A stretch of 64,000 nt of DNA from Tritonibacter multivorans (GTDB lineage Bacteria > Pseudomonadota > Alphaproteobacteria > Rhodobacterales > Rhodobacteraceae), in contig NZ_CYSD01000015.1 in NCBI RefSeq assembly GCF_001458415.1, positions 49,341 to 113,340 of the forward strand, written 5' to 3'. The notes under the pieces were generated by a model that did no database searches, was not told the DNA's origin, and saw nothing but the letters and a program-made list of their open reading frames with translations. Positions 55,477-63,960 of this stretch are shown in pieces. Both the position numbers and the translations under genes were made by a program. Positions within the stretch are counted from its first letter, which is position 1, and every line of letters starts with the position of its first letter.

Positions 55477-55496
55477 CAAGCAGTTTCAATTGCTTG
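55477..55496. promoter_or_regulatory. Inverted repeat abutting the aldolase -35 box
   Basis: CAAGCA-GTTTCAAT-TGCTTG, 6-bp arms, directly upstream of the -35 element; a likely activator or repressor site. Confidence 0.5.
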
Positions 55497-55598
55497 CGCT
55501 AACACATGTTCGGTTTGGCAACTTAATGAGCTTCTTTGGCAGAATTGTTGCAACGCACGCGCTTATTGAAGTTTTCTTGCGCAGGCCATGTGGGCGCA

Positions 55599-56015
55599 TC
55601 AGCCCATGAGGAACCGGCCCAGTGCCTTGGCCGGCGACAGTGGTTCCTGCGTCTGCGCGGCCAGCCGAACCCGTTCAAAGACCACCAGCAAAGTCATGTC
55701 ATTAAACGAAATCGACCAGTAGCGCGGGGCCTGTCCCGCCCAGCGGGTGATTTTGTCGCTGCCAGTGATTTCGGTAAAGGCCCAGGCAGAAACGGGAAAA
55801 GGGGCCTCGGACAATTCATCGACATTCAGCGGGTCGGCTTTGAATTCCAACACATCCGAGAACTGCAGGATCGCCAGACCACCGCCGGATAAGGGCGCGA
55901 CTTTGTAGGAAATCAACAGGTTCGACCCATCGAAGAAGACCGCAGGATCTGCTTCGGTTTCAATCATGGGAAGCTCTTCGCGGGGCTCAGAGCCGGTTAA
56001 ACCCGGTGTCGTCAT
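55599..56015 (-). CDS. Hypothetical protein of 138 residues
   Basis: A soluble, mixed alpha/beta-looking protein: AVFFDGSNLLISYKVAPLSGGGLAILQFSDVLEFKADPLNVDE (in parts), then APRYWSISFNDMTLLVVFERVRLAAQT, ending ALGRFLMG. The alternating hydrophobic/polar strands suggest a small beta-rich fold. I do not recognise a named family. ATG 56015 follows AGGAG at 11 bases; ATG 55967 (MIETEAD) is a second choice. Downstream of pyrG on the same strand but separated by a terminator. Confidence 0.7.
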   Translation of the reverse strand: MTTPGLTGSEPREELPMIETEADPAVFFDGSNLLISYKVAPLSGGGLAILQFSDVLEFKADPLNVDELSEAPFPVSAWAFTEITGSDKITRWAGQAPRYWSISFNDMTLLVVFERVRLAAQTQEPLSPAKALGRFLMG

Positions 56016-56123
56016 GCGTGTCTGTCTCCTGCAGGCCTTCTGGCCGTCCGACGATAGACTCGCCTTATATGAAAGAACCGCTGAAAAATGGTGAATCCTG
56101 CCACTGGCGCCAAAAGAGCAATC

Positions 56124-56156
56124 AAAAAAAGGCGCCCCGATAGGAGCGCCTTTTGA
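56124..56156 (-). terminator. Terminator of pyrG
   Basis: On the minus strand GGCGCTCC-TATC-GGGGCGCC followed by TTTTTTTG (one G-T pair in the stem). Confidence 0.85.
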
Positions 56157-56175
56157 AATCGTTCTGCAGACCGGC

Positions 56176-57819
56176 TTAGACCAGACGCGATGCCTCTTTG
56201 GCGGCGCGCACGAAGTCTTTGAACAGCGGGTGCGGATCAAAGGGTTTGGATTTCAGTTCCGGGTGGAACTGGACGCCGATGAACCAGGGGTGGTCTTTCC
56301 ACTCCACGATCTCGGGCAGGCGGCCGTCAGGGGACATGCCGGTGAACTGCAGGCCACAGGCCTCCAGTTGTTCGCGGTACTTGATGTCCACCTCATAGCG
56401 GTGACGGTGACGTTCTTCGATGGTGGTCGCCCCATAGGCGTCGGCCACGCGAGAGCCTTCGGTCAGCGCTGCATCATAGGCACCCAGACGCATGGTGCCG
56501 CCTTTGTCGTCGGTGGCTTTGCGGGTGACCTTGTGGTTGCCCTGCACCCATTCTTTCAGGTGGTAAACCACGGGCTCAAAGCGCTTGCCGCCGGCTTCGT
56601 GGTCGAACTCTTCCGAGCCCGCGGCCTCGATGCCTGCTTTGTTGCGGGCCGCTTCGATCACAGCCATTTGCATACCAAGGCAGATGCCAAGGTAGGGGAC
56701 ATTGTTCTCGCGGGCGTATTGCGCCGCCTTGATCTTGCCCTCTGTGCCGCGTTCGCCAAAGCCGCCGGGGACGAGGATCGCATGGAAGCCCTGCAGATGC
56801 GGGGCGGCGTCGTCCTTGTCGAACAGCTCTGCATCGACCCATTCGATGCGGACCTTCACGCGGTTGGCCATGCCACCGTGAGTCAGGGCTTCGGCAATGG
56901 ATTTATACGCATCTTCCAGCTGGGTGTATTTGCCCACGATGGCGACTTTGACTTCGCCTTCGGGGTTATAGATGCGGTCTGCCACGTCTTCCCAACGGGC
57001 CAGATTCGGGCGCGGGGCAGGGGTGATACCAAAGGCATCCAGAACCGCCTGATCCAGACCTTCGCGGTGATACGCGAGCGGTGCTTCGTAGATGGATTTC
57101 AGATCCTGTGCGGCAATCACGCTGTCGGGGCGCACATTACAGAACAGCGCCAGCTTTTCGCGTTCTTTCTTCGGGATCGGGCCTTCCGAACGGCAGACCA
57201 GAATGTCAGGCGCCAGACCGATAGAGCGCAGTTCCTTGACAGAGTGCTGGGTTGGCTTGGTTTTCAGCTCTCCGCTTGCCTTGATGTAAGGCAGCAGGGT
57301 CAGGTGCATAAACAGGCATTCGCCGCGCGGCTTGTCCTGTGCGAACTGACGGATCGCTTCAAAGAAGGGCAGGCCTTCGATGTCGCCCACGGTGCCGCCG
57401 ATCTCACACAGCATGAAGTCGACTTCGTCTTCACCAATGGAGATAAAGTCTTTGATCTCATTGGTGACATGCGGGATCACCTGAATGGTTTTGCCCAGGT
57501 AGTCACCGCGACGTTCTTTTTCCAGAACGTTGGTGTAGATCCGGCCGGACGAGATCGAGTCGGTCTTGCGGGCCGGCACGCCGGTAAAGCGCTCGTAGTG
57601 GCCGAGGTCCAGGTCGGTCTCTGCGCCGTCGTCGGTCACAAACACTTCGCCGTGCTCAAACGGCGACATGGTGCCCGGATCGACGTTCAGATAGGGGTCC
57701 AGTTTGCGCAGACGCACGGAATAGCCCCGTGCCTGCAGCAAAGCGCCCAGAGCGGCAGAGGCGAGGCCTTTGCCCAAAGACGATACAACGCCGCCAGTGA
57801 TAAAGATGAAACGCGCCAT
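56176..57819 (-). CDS. pyrG: CTP synthase
   Basis: A 547-residue enzyme making CTP from UTP with glutamine. The synthase domain opens [19 protein letters not shown] with [40 protein letters not shown] sequence (here [18 protein letters not shown]) follows. The glutamine amidotransferase has [17 protein letters not shown] (catalytic Cys) and [11 protein letters not shown] (His/Glu). ATG 57819 is the family start. It follows a 133-base leader from the promoter at 57960-57988 that contains two hairpins. The secG gene lies upstream on the same strand. Confidence 0.98.
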   Translation of the reverse strand: MARFIFITGGVVSSLGKGLASAALGALLQARGYSVRLRKLDPYLNVDPGTMSPFEHGEVFVTDDGAETDLDLGHYERFTGVPARKTDSISSGRIYTNVLEKERRGDYLGKTIQVIPHVTNEIKDFISIGEDEVDFMLCEIGGTVGDIEGLPFFEAIRQFAQDKPRGECLFMHLTLLPYIKASGELKTKPTQHSVKELRSIGLAPDILVCRSEGPIPKKEREKLALFCNVRPDSVIAAQDLKSIYEAPLAYHREGLDQAVLDAFGITPAPRPNLARWEDVADRIYNPEGEVKVAIVGKYTQLEDAYKSIAEALTHGGMANRVKVRIEWVDAELFDKDDAAPHLQGFHAILVPGGFGERGTEGKIKAAQYARENNVPYLGICLGMQMAVIEAARNKAGIEAAGSEEFDHEAGGKRFEPVVYHLKEWVQGNHKVTRKATDDKGGTMRLGAYDAALTEGSRVADAYGATTIEERHRHRYEVDIKYREQLEACGLQFTGMSPDGRLPEIVEWKDHPWFIGVQFHPELKSKPFDPHPLFKDFVRAAKEASRLV

Positions 57820-57879
57820 GTTCGGCTGCCCCCGTGAGATCGTGTCAGGTCTTGTTTCGGTTAGATTTGGTCCATCCAC

Positions 57880-57942
57880 CGCTTGGATTACCAAGCGAAT
57901 TCAAGGCCGATTTCTGCCCGGCGGTTTCATGCAAAAAACCGC
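57880..57942 (-). promoter_or_regulatory. Structured leader of pyrG (two hairpins)
   Basis: Two perfect inverted repeats lie in the predicted 5' leader: CGCTTGG-ATTA-CCAAGCG (57880-57897) and GCGGTTT-N8-AAACCGC (57921-57942). On the transcribed strand the second is GCGGTTTTTTGCATGAAACCGC read in parts, with a T-run in the loop. The arrangement could regulate pyrG by pyrimidine level, as leaders do elsewhere, but this is inference. Confidence 0.5.
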
Positions 57943-57959
57943 AGCATCACGGGACTTTA

Positions 57960-57988
57960 TATATATAGGATTCGCACAGAATGCGCAA
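57960..57988 (-). promoter_or_regulatory. Sigma-70 promoter of pyrG
   Basis: On the minus strand: TTGCGC (57988-57983), 17-bp spacer, TATATA (57965-57960) in a TATATATATAAA run. It overlaps the secG terminator. Confidence 0.6.
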
Positions 57989-58020
57989 GAGAACCGCAAG
58001 ATGCTGTTACGGTTCTCTTT
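57987..58020 (-). terminator. Hairpin terminator after secG
   Basis: AAGAGAACCG (57987-57996) pairs perfectly with CGGTTCTCTT (58010-58019), 13-base loop. The T-run on the exit side is only TT, so it may be leaky. Confidence 0.65.
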
Positions 58021-58041
58021 CCAGTCGCTAAGTTTGGTATT

Positions 58042-58407
58042 TTAGTCGGCGCTTGGCACCAGCGGTGCGTTGTCGCCTTCGGCGGGCGGCAGAAGGTCGC
58101 TGCCCACAGGAGCCGTCGGCAGCACCGGATCGTTCGACGCAGGCGCCAGCTCAATGCGGTCCGCCACAGAGGAGCCCGCAGATTTCTGTGCGGCCAGAAC
58201 GGTCAGCGTGATCGAGGTCAGGATAAAGGCACCCGCCAGCATCCATGTCAGGCGCGTCAGCGCGGTCGCTGCAGAGCGGCCAGAAACGGCACCACCGCCG
58301 CCACCGCCACCCATGCCGAGGCCCCCACCTTCGGAGCGCTGCAGAAGAACCACGGCAATCAGACCCAGAGCAAGGAGGAGGTGAATGATCAGGACAACGT
58401 TTTCCAT
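58042..58407 (-). CDS. secG: Preprotein translocase subunit SecG
   Basis: A 121-residue SecG: MENVVLIIHLLLALGLIAVVLLQRSEGGGLGMGGG, then a second helix (LTWMLAGAFILTSITLTVLAAQ) and a Pro-rich cytoplasmic tail. SecG joins SecYE to stimulate protein export. The Gly-rich loop after the first helix (GGGLGMGGGGGGGAVSGR) is typical. AAGGG five bases before ATG 58407. It is followed by pyrG, an order conserved in many alphaproteobacteria; the two are separated by a hairpin. Confidence 0.96.
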   Translation of the reverse strand: MENVVLIIHLLLALGLIAVVLLQRSEGGGLGMGGGGGGGAVSGRSAATALTRLTWMLAGAFILTSITLTVLAAQKSAGSSVADRIELAPASNDPVLPTAPVGSDLLPPAEGDNAPLVPSAD

Positions 58408-58632
58408 GGAACCCTTCGGCATTGGCAGACTATCGGGCGGTATGTATTGAAGATCGCTGCGCGGGGCAAGGGGGTATTGTGTGCCTTCTGCCCTGTGGTC
58501 TGCGAGATCCGTCTCTGAGCCCTGATCACCTGCAGTTTCGGCGCAGATTCGCCCGCCATCCGCCATCGCAAATATTTATCTGGAGCTTACCTTTGGTCAC
58601 TTGGTAAAAAAGCGTCGCGGGTGGATTGCCCG

Positions 58633-58674
58633 CAAAATAACTTTGAAAAACAACAAAATAACTTTGAAAAACAA
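58633..58674. repeat. Perfect tandem duplication of a 21-bp unit
   Basis: The unit, beginning CAAAATAACTTTGAAAA, occupies 58633-58653 and is repeated without change at 58654-58674. It lies in the gap between the divergent secG and SnoaL-like genes, 28 bases before the latter start, in an AT-rich setting. Two helical turns per unit suits a regulator dimer binding on one DNA face. Confidence 0.85.
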
Positions 58675-58701
58675 ACAGTTTTAGCAATTCGGAGTGAACC
58701 G

Positions 58702-59229
58702 ATGAAAACCGTGAACACATTTGTCGCCGCAGCCTGTGCGGTCTTGGTGTCGGGCGCAGCTTTTGCGGATGAAATTAGCAAGGACGCGGTGATCGCCGCG
58801 CAAAAAGTCTGGGGCGAAGGCATTGTTGCCATCGCGACGGCCCATAAAGAGGGCGGTGATTACCAAGATCTGGCAAAGCAGCACATCGAAAACCTCTATG
58901 CCTATGACAAGGCGCAGGTGATGTTTAAGCCAACACTGGCTGCAGAGACACCGTTCCGAAGCGATTTTGATGGTGCCCTGAGCTATTTCATTGGCACCGA
59001 CGGCAGCGAAGACAAAGGTTTTGCCATCAAGGGCTGGACCAACGTTCGCTGGGAAAACAATGGTGTCTACACCAGCGATGACACCGCGATGGCAATGGGC
59101 CATTACTTCTTCACGGGGCCGGATGGCACGGAAACCAAGGTGGAATATTCCTTTGGCTATATTCTGGATGATGACGGGGAACTGAAAATCAACCTGCATC
59201 ATTCCTCGCTGCCTTACGCACCGCAGTAA
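58702..59229 (+). CDS. Exported SnoaL-like / cystatin-fold protein
   Basis: A 175-residue protein with signal peptide MKTVNTFVAAACAVLVSGAAFA (cleaved before DEI). The mature part has AIAAQKVWGEGIVAIATAH-like helix (actual IAAQKVWGEGIVAIATAHKEG), YAYDKAQVMFKPTLAAETPFR, FAIKGWTNVRWENNGVYTSDDTAMAMGHYFFTG and VEYSFGYILDDDGELKINLHHSSLPY: a helix followed by a curved sheet, the SnoaL/NTF2-like pattern used for small-ligand enzymes or carriers. Function unknown. GGAG eight bases before ATG 58702. The 21-bp tandem repeat is upstream. Confidence 0.8.
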   Translation: MKTVNTFVAAACAVLVSGAAFADEISKDAVIAAQKVWGEGIVAIATAHKEGGDYQDLAKQHIENLYAYDKAQVMFKPTLAAETPFRSDFDGALSYFIGTDGSEDKGFAIKGWTNVRWENNGVYTSDDTAMAMGHYFFTGPDGTETKVEYSFGYILDDDGELKINLHHSSLPYAPQ

Positions 59230-59253
59230 GGTCGCGATGGAGAGAGGGAGAGA

Positions 59254-59276
59254 GGGAGCTTTGCGGCTCCTTCTTT
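59254..59276 (+). terminator. Weak terminator after the SnoaL-like gene
   Basis: GGAGC-TTTGCG-GCTCC then TTCTTT; short stem, moderate. Confidence 0.45.
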
Positions 59277-59286
59277 GCTTTTGCGC

Positions 59287-60048
59287 TTAGCGCAACTGCA
59301 TGTGAATGTGGTCATCATGTCGCGCGGCGCGACACCCTTGAAAGCGGATCTTTGGGTGGTTCAGATTCAGGCGGTCTTTCAGGTGTGGTTCCAGAAGGAT
59401 CTTTCCCACTCGCGAATCCGCAGCAAGCGCCTCGATCAGCTTTGCTGTGCGGGCCTCATCAATTTCCCAACTGGGCCAATAGGGTTGCAGCCAGCCCAAA
59501 TCCCAACGCAGCGTGGGCCATTGGGCCCGGCAATCCGTGGGGCCATCTTCAAAGGCAAAGAAACCTATGGGTGATTTGGTGCGCCCTGGCAGATAGCCGC
59601 CTTTTCCATCTCGGTAGTAAAACGCCAGATCGGCCTTCTTACCATCGTCGTGCGACAGATGCGGCAACAAAGGGAAGCCGTCGAGAAAAGGCAGGTTGCC
59701 ATCCAGCATCAGTGTTTCGGTCCCCGGATAAGCGGCGTCCACAGCAGCGGCGGCATCTTCTAGGACGTCGGCGAGTTCGGGACGCACATAGGTGCGGTTG
59801 GAAAGGCAATAGAACCAGCTTTGGACCTGCAGAGGGCTGTCTGATACGCAACTGACCGCCATGCGACCGCCCAAAGGAGCAGCCCAAAGGCTGGCGAATG
59901 ACAAGGCGGCATATAGCGCAACAAATCCCAGAAACTTACGCCGCAACAATCTGGACAGCAGCCACGCGAGACCGCCCACCTGGGTGAGCGCGGTCAGAAG
60001 AACCACAATAAGGATATGAAAGGCAGGCTTTGAAATGGATTTGAACAT
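59287..60048 (-). CDS. Membrane-anchored LAS-type (MepA/VanY-like) zinc peptidase
   Basis: A 253-residue protein with two N-terminal hydrophobic segments (residues 10-30 and 38-57) and an exported catalytic domain. His133, Asp140 (LPHLSHDDGKKADLAF) and His247, His249 (HDDHIHMQL) reproduce the H..D..HxH zinc site of LAS metallopeptidases such as the murein endopeptidase MepA. A Cys pair (SCVSD, FYCLS) precedes the domain. It probably cleaves peptidoglycan cross-links at the periplasmic face; exact bond specificity is unknown. Convergent with the SnoaL-like gene. Confidence 0.75.
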   Translation of the reverse strand: MFKSISKPAFHILIVVLLTALTQVGGLAWLLSRLLRRKFLGFVALYAALSFASLWAAPLGGRMAVSCVSDSPLQVQSWFYCLSNRTYVRPELADVLEDAAAAVDAAYPGTETLMLDGNLPFLDGFPLLPHLSHDDGKKADLAFYYRDGKGGYLPGRTKSPIGFFAFEDGPTDCRAQWPTLRWDLGWLQPYWPSWEIDEARTAKLIEALAADSRVGKILLEPHLKDRLNLNHPKIRFQGCRAARHDDHIHMQLR

Positions 60049-60200
60049 GGCGCAACGCTGTCGTGAGGTGTCGCGAAGGTCAAGTCTTTGTCAAGTTGCA
60101 CAGAATGTAACCGTTCTGCGACGAATTAGTGGTTCCCTCCCGGCCATCCCCCCGCTATAGGGGGTCACGGTTTCAACACGCATATGGATAGGACCGTACC

Positions 60201-61514
60201 ATGGCCAACGTCGTCGTTGTGGGCGCCCAGTGGGGCGATGAAGGAAAAGGCAAGATCGTTGACTGGCTCAGCGAACGTGCCGATGTAATCGCCCGGTTCC
60301 AAGGTGGCCATAATGCAGGCCATACCCTCGTCATCGACGGCAAAGTCTACAAGCTGCACGCGCTGCCCTCTGGCGTTGTGCGCGGTGGCAAGCTGTCTGT
60401 CATCGGCAATGGCGTGGTTCTGGACCCCTGGCACCTGATGAACGAAATCGAGACCGTCCGCGCGCAGGGCGTCGAGATCACCCCCGAAACGCTGATGATT
60501 GCGGAAAACACGCCGCTGATCATGCCGTTCCACGGTGAGCTGGACCGCGCCCGCGAAGAGGCGGCCTCCAAGGGCACCAAGATTGGCACAACCGGTCGCG
60601 GCATTGGCCCGGCATACGAGGACAAAGTGGGCCGCCGTGCGATCCGCGTGGCGGACCTCGCCGACGAAGCAACGCTCGAGGCCCGCGTTGACCGCGCCCT
60701 GCAGCACCACGACCCGCTGCGCAAAGGTCTGGGTGTCGAACCCATCGACCGCGACGCGCTGGTCGAAAAACTGAAAGAGATCGCCAAACAGATCCTGCCG
60801 TTTGCAGCACCTGTCTGGAAGGTGATGAACGAGAAGCGCAAAGCCGGCAAACGCATCCTGTTTGAAGGTGCACAAGGCGCGCTTCTGGACATCGACTTTG
60901 GCACCTATCCCTTTGTGACCTCGTCCAATGTGATCGCGGGTCAGGCAGCCACCGGCGTTGGCATTGGCCCGAACTCCATCGACTATGTGCTGGGCATCGT
61001 AAAAGCCTATACCACCCGCGTCGGCGAAGGCCCGTTCCCGTCCGAACTGCTGAAAGAAGACGGCACCCCGGATGCAGATGGCGAGCGCCTCGGCACCCGT
61101 GGTCACGAGTTTGGCACCACCACCGGCCGTCAGCGGCGCTGTGGCTGGTTTGATGCCTGTCTTGTGCGCCAGACCTGCGCAACCTCTGGCATCAACGGCA
61201 TTTCCTTCACCAAACTGGACGTTCTGGACGGGTTTGAAACCCTGAAGATCTGCGTGGGCTATGATCTGGACGGCGAGCGTCTGGACTATCTCCCGACCGC
61301 CGCCGACCAGCAGGCGCGCTGCAAGCCGATCTACGAAGAAATGCCCGGCTGGAGCGAAAGCACCGAAGGCGCGCGCAGCTGGAATGATCTGCCCGCAAAT
61401 GCGATTAAATACGTCAAACGCGTGGAAGAGCTGATCGACTGCCCGGTGGCGCTGCTGTCCACCAGCCCCGAGCGCGACGACACCATCCTTGTCACTGACC
61501 CCTTCGCTGACTGA
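60201..61514 (+). CDS. purA: Adenylosuccinate synthase
   Basis: A 437-residue enzyme of AMP synthesis, condensing IMP and aspartate with GTP. P-loop-like [29 protein letters not shown] (catalytic His), [23 protein letters not shown] and [13 protein letters not shown] (substrate loop) are all present. Spans the usual family length. A Shine-Dalgarno of AGGA precedes it. The following DUF2842 gene overlaps its stop codon by one base. Confidence 0.98.
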   Translation: MANVVVVGAQWGDEGKGKIVDWLSERADVIARFQGGHNAGHTLVIDGKVYKLHALPSGVVRGGKLSVIGNGVVLDPWHLMNEIETVRAQGVEITPETLMIAENTPLIMPFHGELDRAREEAASKGTKIGTTGRGIGPAYEDKVGRRAIRVADLADEATLEARVDRALQHHDPLRKGLGVEPIDRDALVEKLKEIAKQILPFAAPVWKVMNEKRKAGKRILFEGAQGALLDIDFGTYPFVTSSNVIAGQAATGVGIGPNSIDYVLGIVKAYTTRVGEGPFPSELLKEDGTPDADGERLGTRGHEFGTTTGRQRRCGWFDACLVRQTCATSGINGISFTKLDVLDGFETLKICVGYDLDGERLDYLPTAADQQARCKPIYEEMPGWSESTEGARSWNDLPANAIKYVKRVEELIDCPVALLSTSPERDDTILVTDPFAD

Positions 61515-61780
61515 TGGCGAAGGGCAAGCCAAACACCCCGCGTAAGGGGATGAGCTACCGCGCCCGGAGGTTCTGGGCGTTGGTGCTCTTGCTGGTTGGG
61601 ATGCCGCTTTATATTGCCTTGGCCGTCACGGTGATGAACCTGATGGGCCGCCCGCATATCTTGATAGAGCTGGCGGTTTACATTGTGCTGGGCGTGGCGT
61701 GGATTTTGCCCTTTAAATTTGTCTTCCGGGGTGTCGGCAAAGAAGACCCGGACGCGATTGGCGACGATCACCCGCGCTAG
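61514..61780 (+). CDS. DUF2842 small membrane protein
   Basis: An 88-residue protein with two hydrophobic helices (FWALVLLLVGMPLYIALAVTVM and LAVYIVLGVAWILPFKFVF) and a charged tail (GVGKEDPDAIGDDHPR). MSYRARRFWALVLLLVG and KPNTPRKGMSY fit DUF2842, an alphaproteobacterial family without known function. TGATG overlap with purA points to translational coupling. Confidence 0.85.
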   Translation: MAKGKPNTPRKGMSYRARRFWALVLLLVGMPLYIALAVTVMNLMGRPHILIELAVYIVLGVAWILPFKFVFRGVGKEDPDAIGDDHPR

Positions 61781-61872
61781 GGCTTTGGGGCGCCCATTGC
61801 CACATAAAATGGACAGTCCGGGCAATGGACGGGCCGGGGTTCTGGTGCCGTCCAGATCTTGGAGCACAAGAA

Positions 61873-61907
61873 CAACACCTGCCGCGTTTTTGCCCGGCAG
61901 GTGTTTG
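61873..61907 (+). terminator. Terminator after DUF2842
   Basis: ACACCTGCCG-N10-CGGCAGGTGT followed by TTGAATTTTAT. The rest of the 315-base gap (61781-62095) holds no supported gene. Confidence 0.8.
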
Positions 61908-62028
61908 AATTTTATCGGTATTTCTTGAGGGAATAGGCAAGCGCGGGGGGGCCGAAACCCCGAAACAGGAAAAATCGAAAGATACCCTTTGGTTTTCTGT
62001 CTTCAGACCTATGTAAGCCGTGGCGTTT

Positions 62029-62059
62029 CAGAGTTTCTTTAGGCCAGAGTTTCTTTAGG
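62029..62059. repeat. Tandem 15-bp direct repeat, 16-bp period
   Basis: CAGAGTTTCTTTAGG occurs at 62029-62043 and again at 62045-62059, one base apart, 36 bases before the SDR-DoxX gene. Could be an operator array. Confidence 0.85.
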
Positions 62060-62095
62060 AATGTATTCCTGTGCCTTTGATGCATTGAAAGAGGA

Positions 62096-63397
62096 ATGAG
62101 AGTGCCCAAAGCAATTGTTCTCGGAGGGTATGGTTTAATTGGGCGTGCCTGTCTGCGCGCCCTGTCCCGGTCAGGTTTTGACGTTTCGGGGATCGGGCGA
62201 TCAAGGCGCTCCGCACATGCGGTTGGCCTCTCTGTCGAATGGATAATCCGCGACATACCCACCCTTACAGTCGAAGACTGGCGGACGATACTGGATGGTG
62301 TCGATGTGGTTGTGAATGCATCAGGCGCGCTTCAGGACGGGGCAAGAGACGACCTTGAAGCGATCCATGTGACGGCCATAGCGCGCCTTGTGGAGGCTGC
62401 CGCCGCATTGCCGGTTCGGATCGTTCAGATTTCCGCAGCGGGTGTTTCTGAAACGGCCTCAACCGCCTTCTTTCGAACGAAGGCACAAGGGGACAAGATC
62501 CTGTCGTCAGGCGCGCAGGATTGGGTCATCCTGCGTCCTACGCTTGTCGTGTCTCAAGACGCCTATGGGGGGACGGCCCTTCTGCGTGCGGCCGCGTCTC
62601 TGCCATTGATCCAGCCGCGTGTTCTGCAAGAGGCGCAGATCCAGACCGTTTATGTTGAGGATGTGGCCGCTGCGGTCGTCGAATCTGCCCAAGGGCGAAT
62701 TCGCTCTGGGACCATTGCAGATATCACCGAACATGACGTCCACGACTTTCCGGATCTGCTTGCGAAAATGCGCAAATGGCAGGGGTGGGCGGCGCCAGTT
62801 GCTTGTCCACCTATTCCAGCAGCGCTTGTATTGGCCACAGGAAAGATTGCCGATGCGTTGGGGTACCTTGGGTGGCGTTCGCCCCTAAGAACCACGGCCC
62901 TTACGGCGCTTGCAGATGGTATTCGCGGCGACCCAAACACCTGGCAAAGCGCCGGGGGCAGCGCCTGCCGATCGCTCGATGAGACGCTGGCTCTGTTGCC
63001 TGCGACGCGTCAAGAGCGGCTCTTTGGCCGCGCATATATTGCTCTTCCTCTTGCGATTGGAACGCTGGCTCTCTTCTGGCTCCTATCCGGATTGATAACC
63101 CTCATTGACCCGGCACGTGCGATGTCCGTTCTGACGGAACGCTCTGTGTCCTCATGGCTGATCGCCCCAACTGTTTTTGGCGGCGCTGTGGCAGATATTC
63201 TCTTGGGCTTTGGGATTTTATGGCGGCCTTGGACCAGGCATGCCGCACTTGGAATGCTCGCCCTGTCGAGTCTCTATCTCATTGGTAGCCTCTTTGCCGC
63301 TCCTGACCTGTGGGCAGATCCGCTTGGGCCGATGGTCAAAGTGTTGCCGGGTATGACACTTTCGGCCGTGGTTTGGTTGTTGGTGGAAGAACGATGA
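62096..63397 (+). CDS. SDR-family NAD(P)-binding protein fused to DoxX-like membrane domain
   Basis: A 433-residue fusion. Residues 1-300 form a Rossmann-type SDR/NAD-dependent epimerase domain with nucleotide motif VLGGYGLIGRA near residue 8 and the AQDWVILRPTLVVS region. Residues 305-433 carry four hydrophobic helices of the DoxX/DUF4267-like type (IALPLAIGTLALFWLLSGL, PTVFGGAVADILLGFGI). Many alphaproteobacteria carry such fusions; substrate unknown. Start at ATG 62096 or GTG 62102 (better ribosome spacing). Overlaps the next gene ATGA. Confidence 0.8.
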   Translation: MRVPKAIVLGGYGLIGRACLRALSRSGFDVSGIGRSRRSAHAVGLSVEWIIRDIPTLTVEDWRTILDGVDVVVNASGALQDGARDDLEAIHVTAIARLVEAAAALPVRIVQISAAGVSETASTAFFRTKAQGDKILSSGAQDWVILRPTLVVSQDAYGGTALLRAAASLPLIQPRVLQEAQIQTVYVEDVAAAVVESAQGRIRSGTIADITEHDVHDFPDLLAKMRKWQGWAAPVACPPIPAALVLATGKIADALGYLGWRSPLRTTALTALADGIRGDPNTWQSAGGSACRSLDETLALLPATRQERLFGRAYIALPLAIGTLALFWLLSGLITLIDPARAMSVLTERSVSSWLIAPTVFGGAVADILLGFGILWRPWTRHAALGMLALSSLYLIGSLFAAPDLWADPLGPMVKVLPGMTLSAVVWLLVEER

Positions 63398-63861
63398 CCT
63401 ACGAAATCTGGCTCTTCTTGCATGTGATTGGTGCGACCGTTTTATTGGGAACCGGGGCAGGCATTGCCTTTTTTATGGTGGTTTCCAATCTCAGCAACGA
63501 CCCCAAACTCATCGCCCATGTCGCCGGTATTGTTGTGATCGCGGACACGGTATTCACGGCCTCTGCTGCGATTGTCCAACCGATAACGGGCTACATCTTG
63601 GCCCGCGAAGTTGGTTGGCCGCTGTTTGAAGGCTGGGTCGCGCTGTCGCTTGCGCTCTATGTCTTTGTGGGCGTGTTTTGGTTGCCGGTTGTCTGGATGC
63701 AAATTCAGATGCGCAATCTGGCCCGCACAGCTCAGGAGGCTGGAACGCCCCTCCCGGCGAGGTACCATAGACTATATCGCTGGTGGTTTGCCTGTGGGTT
63801 CCCTGCTTTTGGGGCTGTGATGGCCATTGTTTGGTTGATGCTGACGAAACCGACGTTTTAA
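63394..63861 (+). CDS. DUF2269 family integral membrane protein
   Basis: A 155-residue protein with four predicted helices, beginning MTYEIWLFLHVIGATVLLGTG and containing VQPITGYILAREVGWPLFEGWVALSLALYVFVGVFWLPVVWMQ (in parts). The His in FLHVIGA and the terminal RWWFACGFPAFGAVMAIVWLML suit DUF2269. Its ATG overlaps the SDR-DoxX stop (ATGA), so both are translated together and probably act together in the membrane. Function unknown. Confidence 0.85.
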   Translation: MTYEIWLFLHVIGATVLLGTGAGIAFFMVVSNLSNDPKLIAHVAGIVVIADTVFTASAAIVQPITGYILAREVGWPLFEGWVALSLALYVFVGVFWLPVVWMQIQMRNLARTAQEAGTPLPARYHRLYRWWFACGFPAFGAVMAIVWLMLTKPTF

Positions 63862-63942
63862 ATTGGACCTGATATATTTCAGCGGGGTCCATTCGATATC
63901 GCTAAACCCGGAATGCCCCACGGGTTCTCCCGCCTGTCCTTT

Positions 63943-63960
63943 TTTGCATTGAAATGCAAA
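63943..63960. promoter_or_regulatory. Palindrome near the right edge
   Basis: TTTGCATT-GA-AATGCAAA, perfect 8-bp arms, in the 140 bases after the last gene. A typical regulator-binding dyad, but the gene it serves would lie outside the window. Confidence 0.5.

Noticed and set aside
56230..57837. 535-codon open frame opposite pyrG
   Set aside because: Antisense shadow of a highly biased gene; no recognisable domain.
60165..61532. 455-codon open frame opposite purA
   Set aside because: Antisense shadow of purA; low-complexity Gly/Ala/Arg sequence.
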